Shown: positions 21,636-32,106 of the stretch, one piece after another
Layout: each line of letters opens with the position of its first letter
How positions within the stretch are numbered: the stretch's first letter is position 1
NCBI GenBank assembly: GCA_025449115.1
Contig: JAHLKC010000072.1
Coordinates: forward strand, 124,001-188,000
Reading direction: 5' to 3'
Origin: Chytridium lagenaria
Taxonomy: Eukaryota; Chytridiomycota; Chytridiomycetes; Chytridiales; Chytridiaceae
Length of the DNA: 64,000 bases
The notes under the pieces: generated by a model
Told to the model about the DNA's origin: nothing
Seen by the model: the letters and a program-made list of their open reading frames with translations, nothing else
The model's database searches: none
Translations under genes and position numbers: made by a program

Positions 21636-22807
21636 ATGATGGCAGCTGTGTGAGTTTGAGTTGCAGTTCCATCCACCGTCATCGCCTTCCATCATCCGCA
21701 TGCATCCTTCCCCGTCTCTCCTTCTCTCCTTCCCGTCGTAAACCTTGACATCCACCGCTCGTCTTACATCTCAAACGCTACCTAGTGTTATGCATGCATG
21801 CCCGTCATCCTCCCTCACCTCACCTCACTCACTCACTTACTCACTCATCCATTCCTCTCTGTCATGGGCAACCACTGCATGCATGCATGACATGCATGGC
21901 ATGCGTTCAAATGTTAACAAAGTGGCCACTTTTTCTATTAACGCTCTCATCCTCTCTTTTTCTTCACACATTCTCCAGCGACCATGTCCTTACGCCTGAA
22001 GTCCTCTGGCCCAACGCACCGACGAGCTCTACGTCACAATAAACCTCAGTGACGTTGTCGACCCGAAAATTTCCCTCGTCGCCGACTCTCTCACCTTCTC
22101 TGGTACCTCCCAAGGCAAGACCTACAAGGTTGTCCTCGAGTTCTTCAAGGAGGTCGACGTTGAGGTAAATTGAAGCCTCCTCTTATCAGCAACCACTCTT
22201 AACCTCACTCTTTTTCACAGGCCTCCAAGCCAGTCCATCTCTGCCAGGAACCTCACCTTTGTGATTGCCAAGAAGAGACTGGCGAGGCTTACTGGCCCAG
22301 ACTTTTGAAGAAGGCTGGAAAGAACAACTTTTTGAAAACGGATTTTGCGAGGTGGAAGGATGAGGATGAGGAGGAGGAGGAGGGTGCTGGTGGACCCGCT
22401 GGTTTCGATATGTCTCAGGTATGATTGAATTTCCAGTACTTTTGCGTTTGAAGTGGAACGACGAGCTAACTTTTTCTTAATTGCGTTAGTTCGGAGGTAT
22501 GGGCGGTATGGGAGGTATGGGAGGTATGGGAGGTATGGGAGGTATGGAGGTATGGGAGGTATGGGCGGTATGGGTGGTATGGGAGGTATGGACTTCGGTG
22601 CCATGGGTGGTATGGGCGGTATGGGCGGCATGGGTGGTATGGACTTTAGTCAGTTTGGAGGCGAGGGCGGTGACTTTGGCGTAAGTTTATCCCCTTTTTG
22701 TAATTATTATTGTATGAAATCTGACTCGACATTTTTAAACAGGGTGAGGACGCTGATGAAGGCGACTCTGACGATGATGAGATGCCCCCCTCGAGAAGGC
22801 TGATTAG
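21636..22807 (+). CDS. SBA1: p23 / Sba1 Hsp90 co-chaperone
   Basis: p23 binds the ATP-bound, closed form of Hsp90 and slows its ATPase, stabilising client complexes in cytosol and nucleus. Exon 1 is tiny (21636-21649, MMAAV). Intron 1 is 21650-21978 (329 bp); the other introns are 22165-22220, 22419-22489 and 22681-22742. The CS domain starts DHVLTPEVLWAQRTDELYVT and has LTFSGTSQGKTYKVVLEFF. The p23 signature YWPRLLKKAGKNNFLKTDF, then RWKDEDEEE, follows. Next come FDMSQ, a GGM repeat block with MDFSQFGG as in yeast Sba1, and the acidic end DDDEMPPLEKAD. Stop TAG 22805-22807. One-base frame errors: TGGCCC for TGGGCCC near 22010, two in exon 3 near 22237 and 22272, one in the GGM block near 22548, and a short C run near 22790. 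Confidence 0.88.
21791..21904 (+). repeat. GCATGC palindrome cluster in SBA1 intron 1
   Basis: GCATGC occurs at 21792, 21796, 21877, 21881 and 21899, with overlapping ATGCAT. The stretch 21877-21904 is nearly self-complementary and could fold into a hairpin in the pre-mRNA. GCAUG is the RBFOX-type splicing element in animals; relevance in this fungus is unknown. Confidence 0.7.
22496..22640 (+). repeat. GGTATG/GGCATG tandem repeat encoding Gly-Gly-Met
   Basis: About fifteen 9-bp units coding GGM in the C-terminal part of p23/Sba1. A frame slip near 22548 (GGAGGTATGGAGG) turns the downstream units into VWEVW in the unbroken frame, so one base is probably missing. Confidence 0.85.
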
Positions 22808-23123
22808 ATGTATCCCCCTATTTCGACCCTTCCGCGTTTTGTTAAACCCGTTTGAGCTGCAACCGACTCACCCCCCTTCCCCTTCCCTTCCGTCTTCCCC
22901 AGTTTATGTGTCTCTCCCTCCCTTTCCTTTGACTCTACTCTCCGCGTAGCTCTTATCCCCTTGTTGTTCAGACCTTGACTGGCGCAGAGGTGGGAGATGA
23001 GACCTCGTTCATATAGTCGCTTATGCTTTGATGAGGGGCGAAGGCCCCATGCAGAAGAAATAAAAAACATAAAGGAATTTGTTGTTTTCCGTATAACAAT
23101 AATATAGAAAAAGGAAAAGCGAC
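22808..23123. other. Intergenic region SBA1-ATP10
   Basis: 3' UTR of SBA1 and promoter of ATP10 on the same strand. No additional gene; short minus-strand frames look like chance. Confidence 0.5.
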
Positions 23124-24586
23124 ATGTCGACCATCAAGATGATGTCGGCGATGAGACAACGGCCAGGTGCATGCATCGTCGCATCGTCGTCACTCTCCTC
23201 TGTCATGCGGACTCCAATACATACCTCGCTGTTCCCTCACGCAAGATCATCCTCTTCATCACCGCAATCACCCTCTCCATCATCACCCCCGCCCCCATCA
23301 GATCCCCTCCAGAAACCAAAAGGCACATTCACACCCCCAGTACCGCCCCCCAAACCGGATCTCAAGATGAACATTCTCGATCGTTTCCAAAGCAATCTCC
23401 TGAAAGAAGCCGAAGAGCTTGAAGCAGCCCGAAAGGACCCCGAAGGAGAAAAGTAAAAGACATTTGGATCCTTCTTCTCTTGTTTTGTTGACGGCGGTTT
23501 TTCAGGGGTAACTTTTTGACACGGATGGATGCAAAGATTCAGAGGGAGAGGAAAGAGTTGGAGGAGAGTGAGTTGAGGAGGTTTGGGGATTTGGTTTATT
23601 TTACATTAATGTTGGGAATTAGACAAGAGAGTGGACAAAAGACGAGACTGGCGCCTAAATTCCAGCAACGAATGGACGAGTACCTTGATTACGAGACGAA
23701 TAAAAAGGAGCGAGAGAGATTGTAAGCCCCTTGTTTTCGGGGTATATGTGTTTGATGCGTTTCTTATGGTTTCTTTTCTTCTTTTCAGATTGCATATGGC
23801 GTTTAATGAGGGGTACTGGGATGATCAGAAAGGTGGGGTGTTATATTTTTAGAGAGGATGTTGATGTGTGTTGTTGTTTTTCATTTTTCGCAGAGCTTGC
23901 GAGAAAGGGTGTCAAACACTGGGAAGCCGCGTCCGTCCTCACAGCTCCCGGTCAAGCGCGAGTGATCCCACGTGTCATTGGAAAGAGTCTTTCGCGAAAC
24001 CAAGTGAATCTTCATGAGGCTGTTGCGAAACAACCCGTGACGCTTGTGACGTTTGCGTTTTCAGGGTTAGGAGATGTGGGTGTTTTTTTTTTTTTTTTTT
24101 TGTAGATGGAGCTGATTGGGGGGGTTTTTTTGGTGTAGGGACATATCAAGAGTTACGTGGAGCCGTTTAAGGAGGAATTTAAGGGAGATGAGAATGTGAA
24201 GGTGATGAATGTGGTTATTGAAGAGAATTGGTCAAAGGCTTGGGCGATGAATCTTTTCATACCTTGGATGAGGTTCAAGACGCCTGTGAATGAAAGGGTG
24301 AGTTGTTTTTGTTTTTTTATATCCACACGTGTAAATAATGGAATATTAGGACGCGTATATTTACTATGCTGGAGAGTTTTCAGCGTTGAGACGGGCGGCG
24401 GGGATGCATAATAAGTTACTGGGATGGGTGAACCTTGTGGATGCGAATGGGAGGATCAGGTGGCAGGCTCATGGACCTGCTTCTGAGGCGGAGAAAGCGT
24501 TTTTGGTGGAGGGGGCCAAGGGGTTGTTGGAGGAGAAGAAGGCGGGGATGCCAAAGATGTTGTTGAAGCATGTGAAGAAGGGGTAG
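23124..24586 (+). CDS. ATP10: Mitochondrial ATP synthase assembly factor ATP10
   Basis: ATP10 helps assemble subunit 6 (Atp6) into the Fo sector of ATP synthase at the mitochondrial inner membrane. Six exons, all in phase: 23124-23452, 23506-23721, 23789-23832, 23894-24075, 24139-24297, 24350-24586. The N-terminus is basic, Ser-rich and poor in acid (MSTIKMMSAMRQRPG, VMRTPIHTSLFPHARSSSS), as expected for a mitochondrial presequence. Conserved ATP10 core: KQPVTLVTFAFSGLGD, then HIKSYVEPFKEEF, VKVMNVVIEENW, IYYAGEFSALRRAAGMHN, and GWVNLVDANGRIRWQAHG. The second exon has LAPKFQQRMDEYLDYETNK. No frame errors. An 18-T run sits in the fourth intron. It lies about 2 kb from NCA2, another ATP-synthase biogenesis gene. 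Confidence 0.92.
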
Positions 24587-25712
24587 ATTTGAGAGGGTAG
24601 GAGGGGGTTTGGGTGTATTGATACGGAGAAATTTGGGGGAATGGTTAATGTCGTTGGAAGTTGTTTGAAATACAATGATGACGATAAGATTTCAGTGTTT
24701 TGTTTCTGGTTATTTATTTTTCGTTTTTTGGTACCCAACACGTTGAATCAAGAGCGAACACCCCGTTCAATAGTTTTAACGTCTGGTTAGAAACGAGTTC
24801 AGTGAAAAAGTAAAACCCGCAAGATGAATCGATGGGTTTTAAGCAAGTAGAAACTCAATGTTCACGCCCACTTCATTTCCAAAATGGTATCCCCACTGAA
24901 TGTGAGAACTGCAAACGAAAAAATAATAATAAACCATTAATGTCATCGTAACCCACCCCACGTAAGGTACATTGATGAAAATCATGTATTCTCTTTCTAC
25001 AAGGCAAGTTTGGAGATGGTTTCAACGCTGTGGCGAGGAAATAAAGAGACGATAGAAATGCATCAATACGAACACCCGGGAACAAAAATATAATAAAATG
25101 TCGAGCATTTTTGTCCGATGAAAACAAAGTTCTTGACGATAAAGAATTTTACAGAAAAATATGCGAATCTTCTTAAAGTGAAAAAAGTTATCAATATGAA
25201 AAAGTTTGTTGTTTTTAGCACGACCGACACGACTTAATATTTTCTTTCCGAGTTTTTTTTATACACACACAAGGGAGGGGGAGAGAGAGAGAGAGAGAGA
25301 GAGAGAGGTTGAGAGGAATGGTACTGATTTCGGGTGGGCAAAAGGGATGGGGGTGGGGGATAATAAATAAGGAGTCGACAGGAACAAGTCGAAAAAGCCC
25401 TTACAAAAACAAACAAAAAACAATGAAGAGGCGTCGGATAAAGAACCGAAAAGACCTCTTTGGGAGGGGGAAAAACAAGGGGAGCGTCGAATATGACGCG
25501 ATAAGGTATAGATATGCAAACAATGATTAATTAAATAACAAGCAAAAAACAAAAAAAACAAAGTGGGGGGTATGCGTTAAGCTCCAAGATGGGCCAAAAG
25601 AGCAACAAAAAGACAAAGGGGCACGTTAGGAATTATAAACAGTGGGGGATAGATTACATAGGACAGGGTTGGGTAATAGGGATGTGAATATAACAAAAAA
25701 TAGAGACTGTGT
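24587..25712. other. Convergent intergenic region ATP10 / repeat protein
   Basis: Both flanking genes end here. The region holds 3' UTRs, AT-rich spacer and a GA microsatellite at 25281-25307. Several short frames on both strands lack protein-like features. Confidence 0.5.
25281..25307 (+). repeat. (GA)n microsatellite
   Basis: About 13 perfect GA units in the intergenic region. Confidence 0.9.
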
Positions 25713-28278
25713 TCAAGTAGGCGCTGACCACTTAGAGTTCCCGGCCCAGGGACCCATGGCGGAGGGGTTGAAGCGGATAGGGGTGGGAGGCGGCGAGGTG
25801 GGTTGTTGACCAGGGTACATGGTGGGAGGCGGCGAGCTGGGTTGTTGACCAGGGTTCATGGTGGGTGCGGCCGGGTAGTAGTAGCCAGGGTGCTGGTTGG
25901 CGTAGTAAAGCTGCTGGTGGTGAGACGGGATATAAGGAGGGGCGACTTGAATGTTTCCGATCGGGTAGTTGTGGTGGTGGTGAGGCTGCGCTTTGCTAAT
26001 GTAGGGAGTGCTGGTGGGAGTCACAAGGTTCTTCTTGGGAGGGTTCCACTGCCTGCGGTTCTTCTTCTTGGTGGGCGGAGGGTGGTTAAACACTGGGGGA
26101 GGGGGGAGGGGGGGAGTGTGGACAAAGTGCTTGTTCTCGACCTTGACAGGGGGAGCGTTGGGGTCGGCTCCCTTGGCACCTGGAGGAGGGAGGGGCGGTT
26201 GGAACTTGTACACGACTTCTTTGGCGGGGCGAGGAGGAGTAGTGTCTGGAGTAGGGATCGAGGAAGGACGGGAGGTAGGGGCCAACCGAGGGGTGGATGG
26301 TTTGCGGCAAGTGTCGATTGCCAACACAGCACCCTTCTTCCTCTTGTAGACCACCTTCATGCCGCCAACACTCCCAACAACAACCTCGATCGCCTCATCC
26401 TCCACCTTCTCACTTGCCTCCTGAGCCTTCTCGCCGTCAACGTCCTTGGTGAGCCTGGCCTGCACTGAAGACTGCATGACGTCGAGAATGTCTCCGTAGC
26501 GGACAAGAGACCAGTCGGCGAGGAGGGCGATGGGGCGGTAGAGCATGAACGAAAAGTCAATCTTCTGCACCAAGTCCTCGTCCATCCAGACCATGGTGGT
26601 GTCGCCGTCCACTGTGAGCGTGAGGGTGGGCCTGTAGAACACAAGAGACAAGGGGCGAATCACCTCCTCGTCCACAAGCTCCACAATGGTCAAAGGCTGG
26701 TCGAGATCCAGCAACGCAAGAGCATCGCCGTAGCTGACCAAAGACCACACAATGGGAAGGAAGACGGAGCGGAGAATGACAAAAACCAAGTTAATCTCCA
26801 CACCATCTCACCCACCATCATGGCCACAATGACGCCGTCAAAGTGGCCAATGGTCATACCGTCGGCTTCGATCTCAAGTGAAGGCTTGTAGCGCATGAGC
26901 GGGAGAGCTGGGATGGCGACCTCAACGTCCTTGCAAACCACGGTGTCGAGAATGGGGCGGTAACGAATGAGAGACAATTGCTGAATCGACTCTTCCTCGT
27001 CGTCCACCTCCACAATCGACAAAACGATCGGCTGGAAAATGGCCTCGTAAAAGACAAAGGCCCAGGCAAGGAAGCTGTCCATCCCCTCCTTCGCATCCCT
27101 GGCTGCCTCCACGGTAGGAGACTCCACGACCTTGGGTTCCTCAAAAACGGGGGGGCGGTAGAGGACAACTGACCATGGGTGAATCTCCTCCTCCGCCTCC
27201 GCATCCGCCTCGAGACCCATGATCCTAAGGGCGTCTCCGTACCGTACGAGGGACCAGGTAATCGGGAGGTGAACGGGCTTGAAAAGCATATATCTCCAAA
27301 AGAAGATCTCGCTCTCCTCCGCCTCGTCGTCCACTCTGGCCATCGTCTCGCCGCCCAAGTATTCGAGGAGCCCGTCGTCGAGTGTGGTAGGCCAAGCCTG
27401 GCCAATATCTACTACCTCAAGCACTCTCCGATAGAGCACAAGCGAGCGTGTCATAAACTCAATCTCCTCACCGCAATTGCCATCCTCCTCGTCCGTCCCA
27501 ATCTCCACAGCCTCGCCAGCAGCCTCCTCCAGGAGGCCATCAGCAACATCGGGCATCAAGTACGGCGGCAAAGCTACTCTCTCAACGACGTGACGGTAGA
27601 GAATAAGAGTCTTGAACGAGAAGTGAAGCTCCTCGCACAATTCCCCCAACTCATCAGCATGCCCGAGGGCAGTGCTGTCGTCATCGTCACCCCAAAGCCA
27701 ACATGGATCCCTCGAACGCCGAGCAGAGCTGAAGTCCATGGACTCTAGCACCCGCTGATAGCGAACAATGGACCTAACGGTGTTTGGGGGCGGAGGAGTA
27801 GGAGACCGGCGCGTGATGATGCTAATGATACGGCAAAGTGGCATGAGAGGGAGCGAGAGGAGGGTGGCGGTGGCCTTGGCGATGGCGGAGGCGGCGGCGG
27901 CGGTGGACTTGAAGAGCGAGGCCAGGACTTTTGCTGCGAGCCTCTTGGCCGTTTTCGAGGCGGCTCGCAACGACATCTTGATGGCAGTGTGAAGCCATGC
28001 CGTCCATTCCCTCACCAGTTCGTTGACCAGGGAAAGAAGTTGTGCGGCATCGACCGCGGCGGGGAAATATAGGTGAGGGTCTGTTTGAAGAAAGGAAAGT
28101 AACGATGGATGGGTAAGACTATATGCATGCAAAGGTAATAGTAGATGTGAAAGAATGGAAAGAATGGACAAAGGCATGGATGAATGCATGAATAGGGAGT
28201 GATGATGATGATGATGATGATGAGTGATGGGTGATGAAAGAAAGAGAGCAACTTACTTTGAAGGTCTAGAATGAGCAT
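25713..28278 (-). CDS. Large protein with internal YRP-type repeats and proline-rich tail, family unrecognised
   Basis: Exon 1 is 22 nt (28278-28257, MLILDLQ), spliced over 28256-28081 into NPHLYFPAAVDAAQLLSL. An alternative start at 28189 reads through the intron. An amphipathic Ala/Lys-rich stretch (SLRAASKTAKRLAAKVLASL) is followed by about ten degenerate repeats centred on a strand like S-L/V-V-x-Y-R-P/R, spaced 40-60 residues: SIVRYQRVLES, TLILYRHVVER, SLVLYRRVLEV, TWSLVRYGDALR, SVVLYRPPVFE, SLIRYRPILDT, LPLMRYKPSLE, VWSLVSYGDALA, SLVFYRPTLTL, SFMLYRPIALL, DWSLVRYGDIL. Acidic linkers separate them. The last ~150 residues are Pro-rich with KKKNRRQW. One frame shift near 26795 falls inside a repeat. 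Stop TGA 25715-25713. I cannot name a family; it may be a beta-repeat or membrane-associated scaffold. Confidence 0.7.
28201..28222 (+). repeat. (GAT)n microsatellite in intron 1 of the YRP-repeat protein gene
   Basis: Seven ATG/GAT units inside the intron 28081-28256. Confidence 0.85.
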
Positions 28279-28429
28279 TGTTGTTGTTGTTGTTGGAGTG
28301 TGTGGTGGAAAAGCATTCAACACATGGACTCTGCGTGATGATGATGGATGCGATGAAGGGAAGCGATGAAACGATACAATCAAACGATACAACGAAAGGA
28401 TGCGATGAAAGGATGTGATGAAGAGGATG

Positions 28430-28530
28430 TGATGGGAAGGAGAGAAGGAGAGAAGGAATGAAGAGAGAGAAGGAGTGAAGGAATGAAGGAATGAAGGAGA
28501 GAAGGAGAGAAGGAGTGAAGGAGAGAGTGG
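28430..28530 (+). repeat. Imperfect GAAGGA/GAGAAGGA purine tract
   Basis: About 100 bp of purine-only sequence built from GGAGAGAAG and GAATGAAG units, in the leader of the minus-strand gene. It could form triplex DNA or act as a pyrimidine-rich UTR. Confidence 0.8.
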
Positions 28531-28587
28531 TGTTTTGGAGGTGGGATGAGGGATAGAGAAGAAAAAAAACGAATGACGGCCTGGCAC

Positions 28588-28595
28588 TATTTATA
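28588..28595 (-). promoter_or_regulatory. TATA box for the YRP-repeat protein gene
   Basis: TATAAATA on the minus strand, about 310 bp upstream of the start codon at 28278. Between them lies a purine/pyrimidine-asymmetric leader (GAAGGA-type repeats, 28430-28530), which would be an unusually long CT-rich 5' UTR. Confidence 0.5.
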
Positions 28596-29009
28596 CTCCG
28601 ACCACCGACTCATGCTGCTGCTGCTGTTTATTTATTTTGAAAATTGAGATTGAAATCTGAAGAAAACAATTCCAGCCAATGAGAATTCACCAAAAGTTTT
28701 ACGCGAGAAAATAAAATTTGCATTTCCTAACTGTTTGATACAACAATATACACCTTGATACAATGGTCATCAAATAAAATTTGCCAACGACTGGATTGAG
28801 AGCAACGCACCCTGTCCGTCACTGTCCGTCACTGTCCGTCGTCTCCTTTGCATTCGCACTGGCAGAACACCACACCTCTTTCTACATTCTGCCTCGCCAT
28901 GTCATCTTACCGCATTCCTGCATCCTTTGTCCCGTGAAAAGGCAAGGACGAACAAGCACAAGAACCAAGAACCAAGACAGTCTATCCGTTCAGCATCCAC
29001 TGTGTTTTA

Positions 29010-29244
29010 ATGTCAGCGGAACGCGGTCACCTACCTTTCGAACATCCAGGTATCATCCAACCTTTGAACAAGCATGCAATCCTGGCAAGCGCTCTCAGCA
29101 GTCACCCTCTCTACCAGAGCAGCCGTCTCAAGGTGAGTCTGCCCGAATCTGCCCATCTTTCAGCTCCGTCACTTGGACGAGCACGAGTGGACGAGCGCTA
29201 ATGAGGCTCTTTTCAAACAGCAGTTTACGGGGGGGGAAGGGTGA
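29010..29244 (+). CDS. Candidate small gene, two exons, unknown function
   Basis: ATG 29010 opens MSAERGHLPFEHPGIIQ, then LNKHAILASALSSHPLYQ, up to a GTGAGT donor at 29133. A 31-bp intron (29133-29163) joins in phase to LRHLDEHEWTSANEALFKQQ and FTGGEG stop at 29242-29244. Both exons have a protein-like, non-repetitive composition and the splice signals agree with the rest of the window. The frame ends just after an 8-G run, so a length error there could hide a longer protein. I do not recognise the family. Confidence 0.4.
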
Positions 29245-29289
29245 TTTTATCGCCCTTTTTATACTCGAGTGTTTATCACAACCCTAATA

Positions 29290-29945
29290 ACCTTATTAGT
29301 CATTCTAAAAATAGAATTTACCCGTTCGGCGACTTATTCTAACTCCGGCAGTATCCGTCTCACTCACCTTGTGGCGACTTTCATCTCCTTCAAATACCGT
29401 TCGTTGTCATCAAGGGAAAGAATATACGGCCATCCCCCAGACTTTTCGATTCCGACGTTGCGGAAGCCTAGAAGCAGATTGCTCTGAACCGTATATACCT
29501 GCTGTTGTAGGTCTAAACGATTTCAGATGATACTCCAGCTTGCGGTCATGTTGACAGGGGGTTGCAGGATTATTGCTACATGACGCGGTTCAACTATGAT
29601 AAACTTCTGTTCCATGTCAACGTATCAAGTCGCTTCTCCTTAACTTCAGTAACGACAACAACAAAATTAAACCCATAATTTAAAGTACTCATCAAAACCT
29701 TTGTGGATCTAACAATCTTTCAAGTTTTTTGAAGCATTGAACTTTCTGTAATGTATCCTTCAACGCCACCGAACGCCGTTACCTCTCGTATTTTTCGAGC
29801 CGTCTCAAATCCACCTTTTCAGTGTTGACCCTGAAAACCCACGCGCTTTGACGGTCACATCAAAATATCGCTCGATGAAGATTTTGATGGATATGGAATC
29901 AGAGATGAATTGCGTCTATGCCTTTTGACAAAGGAGCAAAGACTG
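29290..29945 (-). pseudogene. Decayed or heavily frame-shifted coding relic
   Basis: Minus-strand segments in different frames look like pieces of one protein: SDSISIKIFIERYFDVTVK (about 29899-29840), KVDLRRLEKYER and LKDTLQKVQCFKKLERLLDP (about 29818-29705), YGFNFVVVVTEVKEKRLDTL (about 29674-29615), QSNLLLGFRNVGIEKSGGWP and LSLDDNERYLKEMKV (about 29486-29370). Stops and frame shifts separate them every 20-50 codons, denser than elsewhere in the window. No intron signals restore one frame. I do not recognise the family. Confidence 0.4.
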
Positions 29946-32100
29946 ATGACATATTTTCGTGAGCGAATTTACTTTACACTGCTTCAAGTCGCTGTGTCTA
30001 AAGTTTGAGGATCAAGTTGACCTGTGCTTGAAAATAACAGTGTTGTGTAAAGACTTTGGGGGCTTAACTTTCTTTTTTTTTGGATTTTTTGAAGACCATG
30101 ACGACGGGAAGACTACGCACTTTTTATCTCTTGGCCATAACATCATGACCAAATGGAGAGAGCCCGTTGTCTCCTTTTTCTCTTGTTGAGCGCCCGACAA
30201 GAACATTCAGAGAATCGAATCCACTGAGGTGACTACGTGACCGAGTTTCTTACCCACGCGAGTGGTGCGTGCAATTATTTATTATGTTTCTACCGGGTGA
30301 ATAAAACCGAGTTATGAGAGGGGTGTCGCTGAATAGTGTCGAAAGTGGCACAGTCAAAATATATCTGTCCTCAACCAAAAACCTCTCATTTTTTAACAAT
30401 CATTGCCGACCCGCTTCTTCTCCCACATCTCTGCGAGATCCTCGCAAGATGTCTCAAAGTTTACCTGTATATTGATGTTTGCTGGATACCGGCTTCGAAT
30501 AGTCAATGGACGGGTTGACGGGAACAGTTTTAAGATCGAATGATGTTAAAATGTCGACAGTCGGCATTGGAGGGGGTTGGGCGATAATAGTGTAAATGTT
30601 CTTGAATGCAAGTAAAGCCATTAGATTTCTTTCGTCTTTATTTCTGCTTCTCAACCCCGTTTAGACTTTGAAAATGAAGATTGCATTCAGCCTCTACTCG
30701 ATATCCTTAAGGAAGATAGAGAGTGTCACCCCTTACTTCAAGACACCACTTCCTCCTATAACCGCAAAAGAAATTCAAGGAATCACCAAATAAAATATGA
30801 AGCCCGCACTACAAACATAAAGAAAAATGGTGCGTCTCCTTTTACTTTCCATAACTATTTTATTATTCTGATGTTTGCGGTATTTCAAGGTCGGAAGAAT
30901 ACCCAAAGTATCTTTAAGCTATGGTACCATATCTTTTGACTATCATCGCCACATTATCGTAATCCTCGCTGGTTCCCATTACCCATTTAAGCATACAACG
31001 AGCCCCAAAAAAAAAGGAAAAGGGGAAATGAACAAGTGGACAGCGGTGGTGGTTTCTAAAAAGACTCTTCGAGGACTTTTGATTCTGCTTACAGTTTCGG
31101 TTGCAAAAGGTTTTTTCATGGGGAATGCTGTACAAACCGTGGATGGATGTGAACGATGAAAAGTTTGAGGTGAGAATACTTTTATAAAGCTTACTGTTAA
31201 CCTTTTTCAAGACGACCCTAATGAATGAATGTGTAGTTGTTGTGCATGGAGTGCTTTGAAAAAAATGATCAAGCCCAAACCCTTACTACGCCCTGAATAT
31301 GTGTGCTTACTGCCAAATGTTTGATACAAGGTAAATGACGATGAGTTCAAATCTCTTTCAGAGCAGTAATGAAGTTATATGATATTTTATTGTCGTATAT
31401 ATTGATAGAAAGGGAAACGAAAAACCATATACGACATTCTGGAGCGACTTTCATAGGATTTCAGACCGCGATAACGAGAACAATTTTATCGCTTTCGTTT
31501 TGAACAATGTCAGTGTCTTTTTTCACTTTTTTTTTCCTTTTCTATTTTAATGTCATATTTGAGTGAATTATTTGGTGCTTTTTCTCAAAAATTTCACCCC
31601 TACCGTTCGCTCAAATTGGTTGTTCACAAGTTTTATGTTTATTGTTGAAAGCTCTGAATAATTTTTAGTATATCGCCAGCCGTATCCTTTAAATACAAGA
31701 ATCTAACTCAAGAACTCTGATAGCGAAATTGCTCAATGACCCCGTCTCCGCTTTTCATGCCGGAACGAAAAGAGTCCATGTAAGCAAGATTATACATCCG
31801 CTCATCAAACTTTTCTTTCCCCAGATCCATTACTGATAAAGCAGGCTTAAATCATATGCCAACACAAAACCCGCATTCTCATAATCGAGCTGTCTAAACT
31901 TCTAATCCGTAGCGGGGAGGGGTCTCCCACCTTTAGAGTCGTCGGATACGAACCTGTTTCTTTTTTACCTTGTGCCGTAAGATTATGCTTCTTTTACTTG
32001 CACCGTAAGATTTTTTCACTCTTGAGATCTATTTCACAACTTTTATCTGCACAGGATCCTGTTGTACTCTTAATCATGTTTTGTTTTTTTTTAATCGGTA
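29946..32100. other. Gene-poor AT-rich region
   Basis: No gene supported. Occasional short frames (for example minus 30206-30012 with a PKKKKVK-like basic run) may belong to the same relic as 29.3-29.9 kb. No RNA genes recognised. Confidence 0.45.
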
Positions 32101-32106
32101 ATTGAA

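Noticed and set aside
25803..26468. 221-codon plus-strand frame
   Set aside because: Antisense to the Pro-rich tail of the minus-strand gene; no motif or independent support.
28012..28587. 191-codon minus-strand frame rich in Ser/Phe/Pro
   Set aside because: Falls in the CT-rich leader and intron of the downstream gene; composition follows the purine tract.
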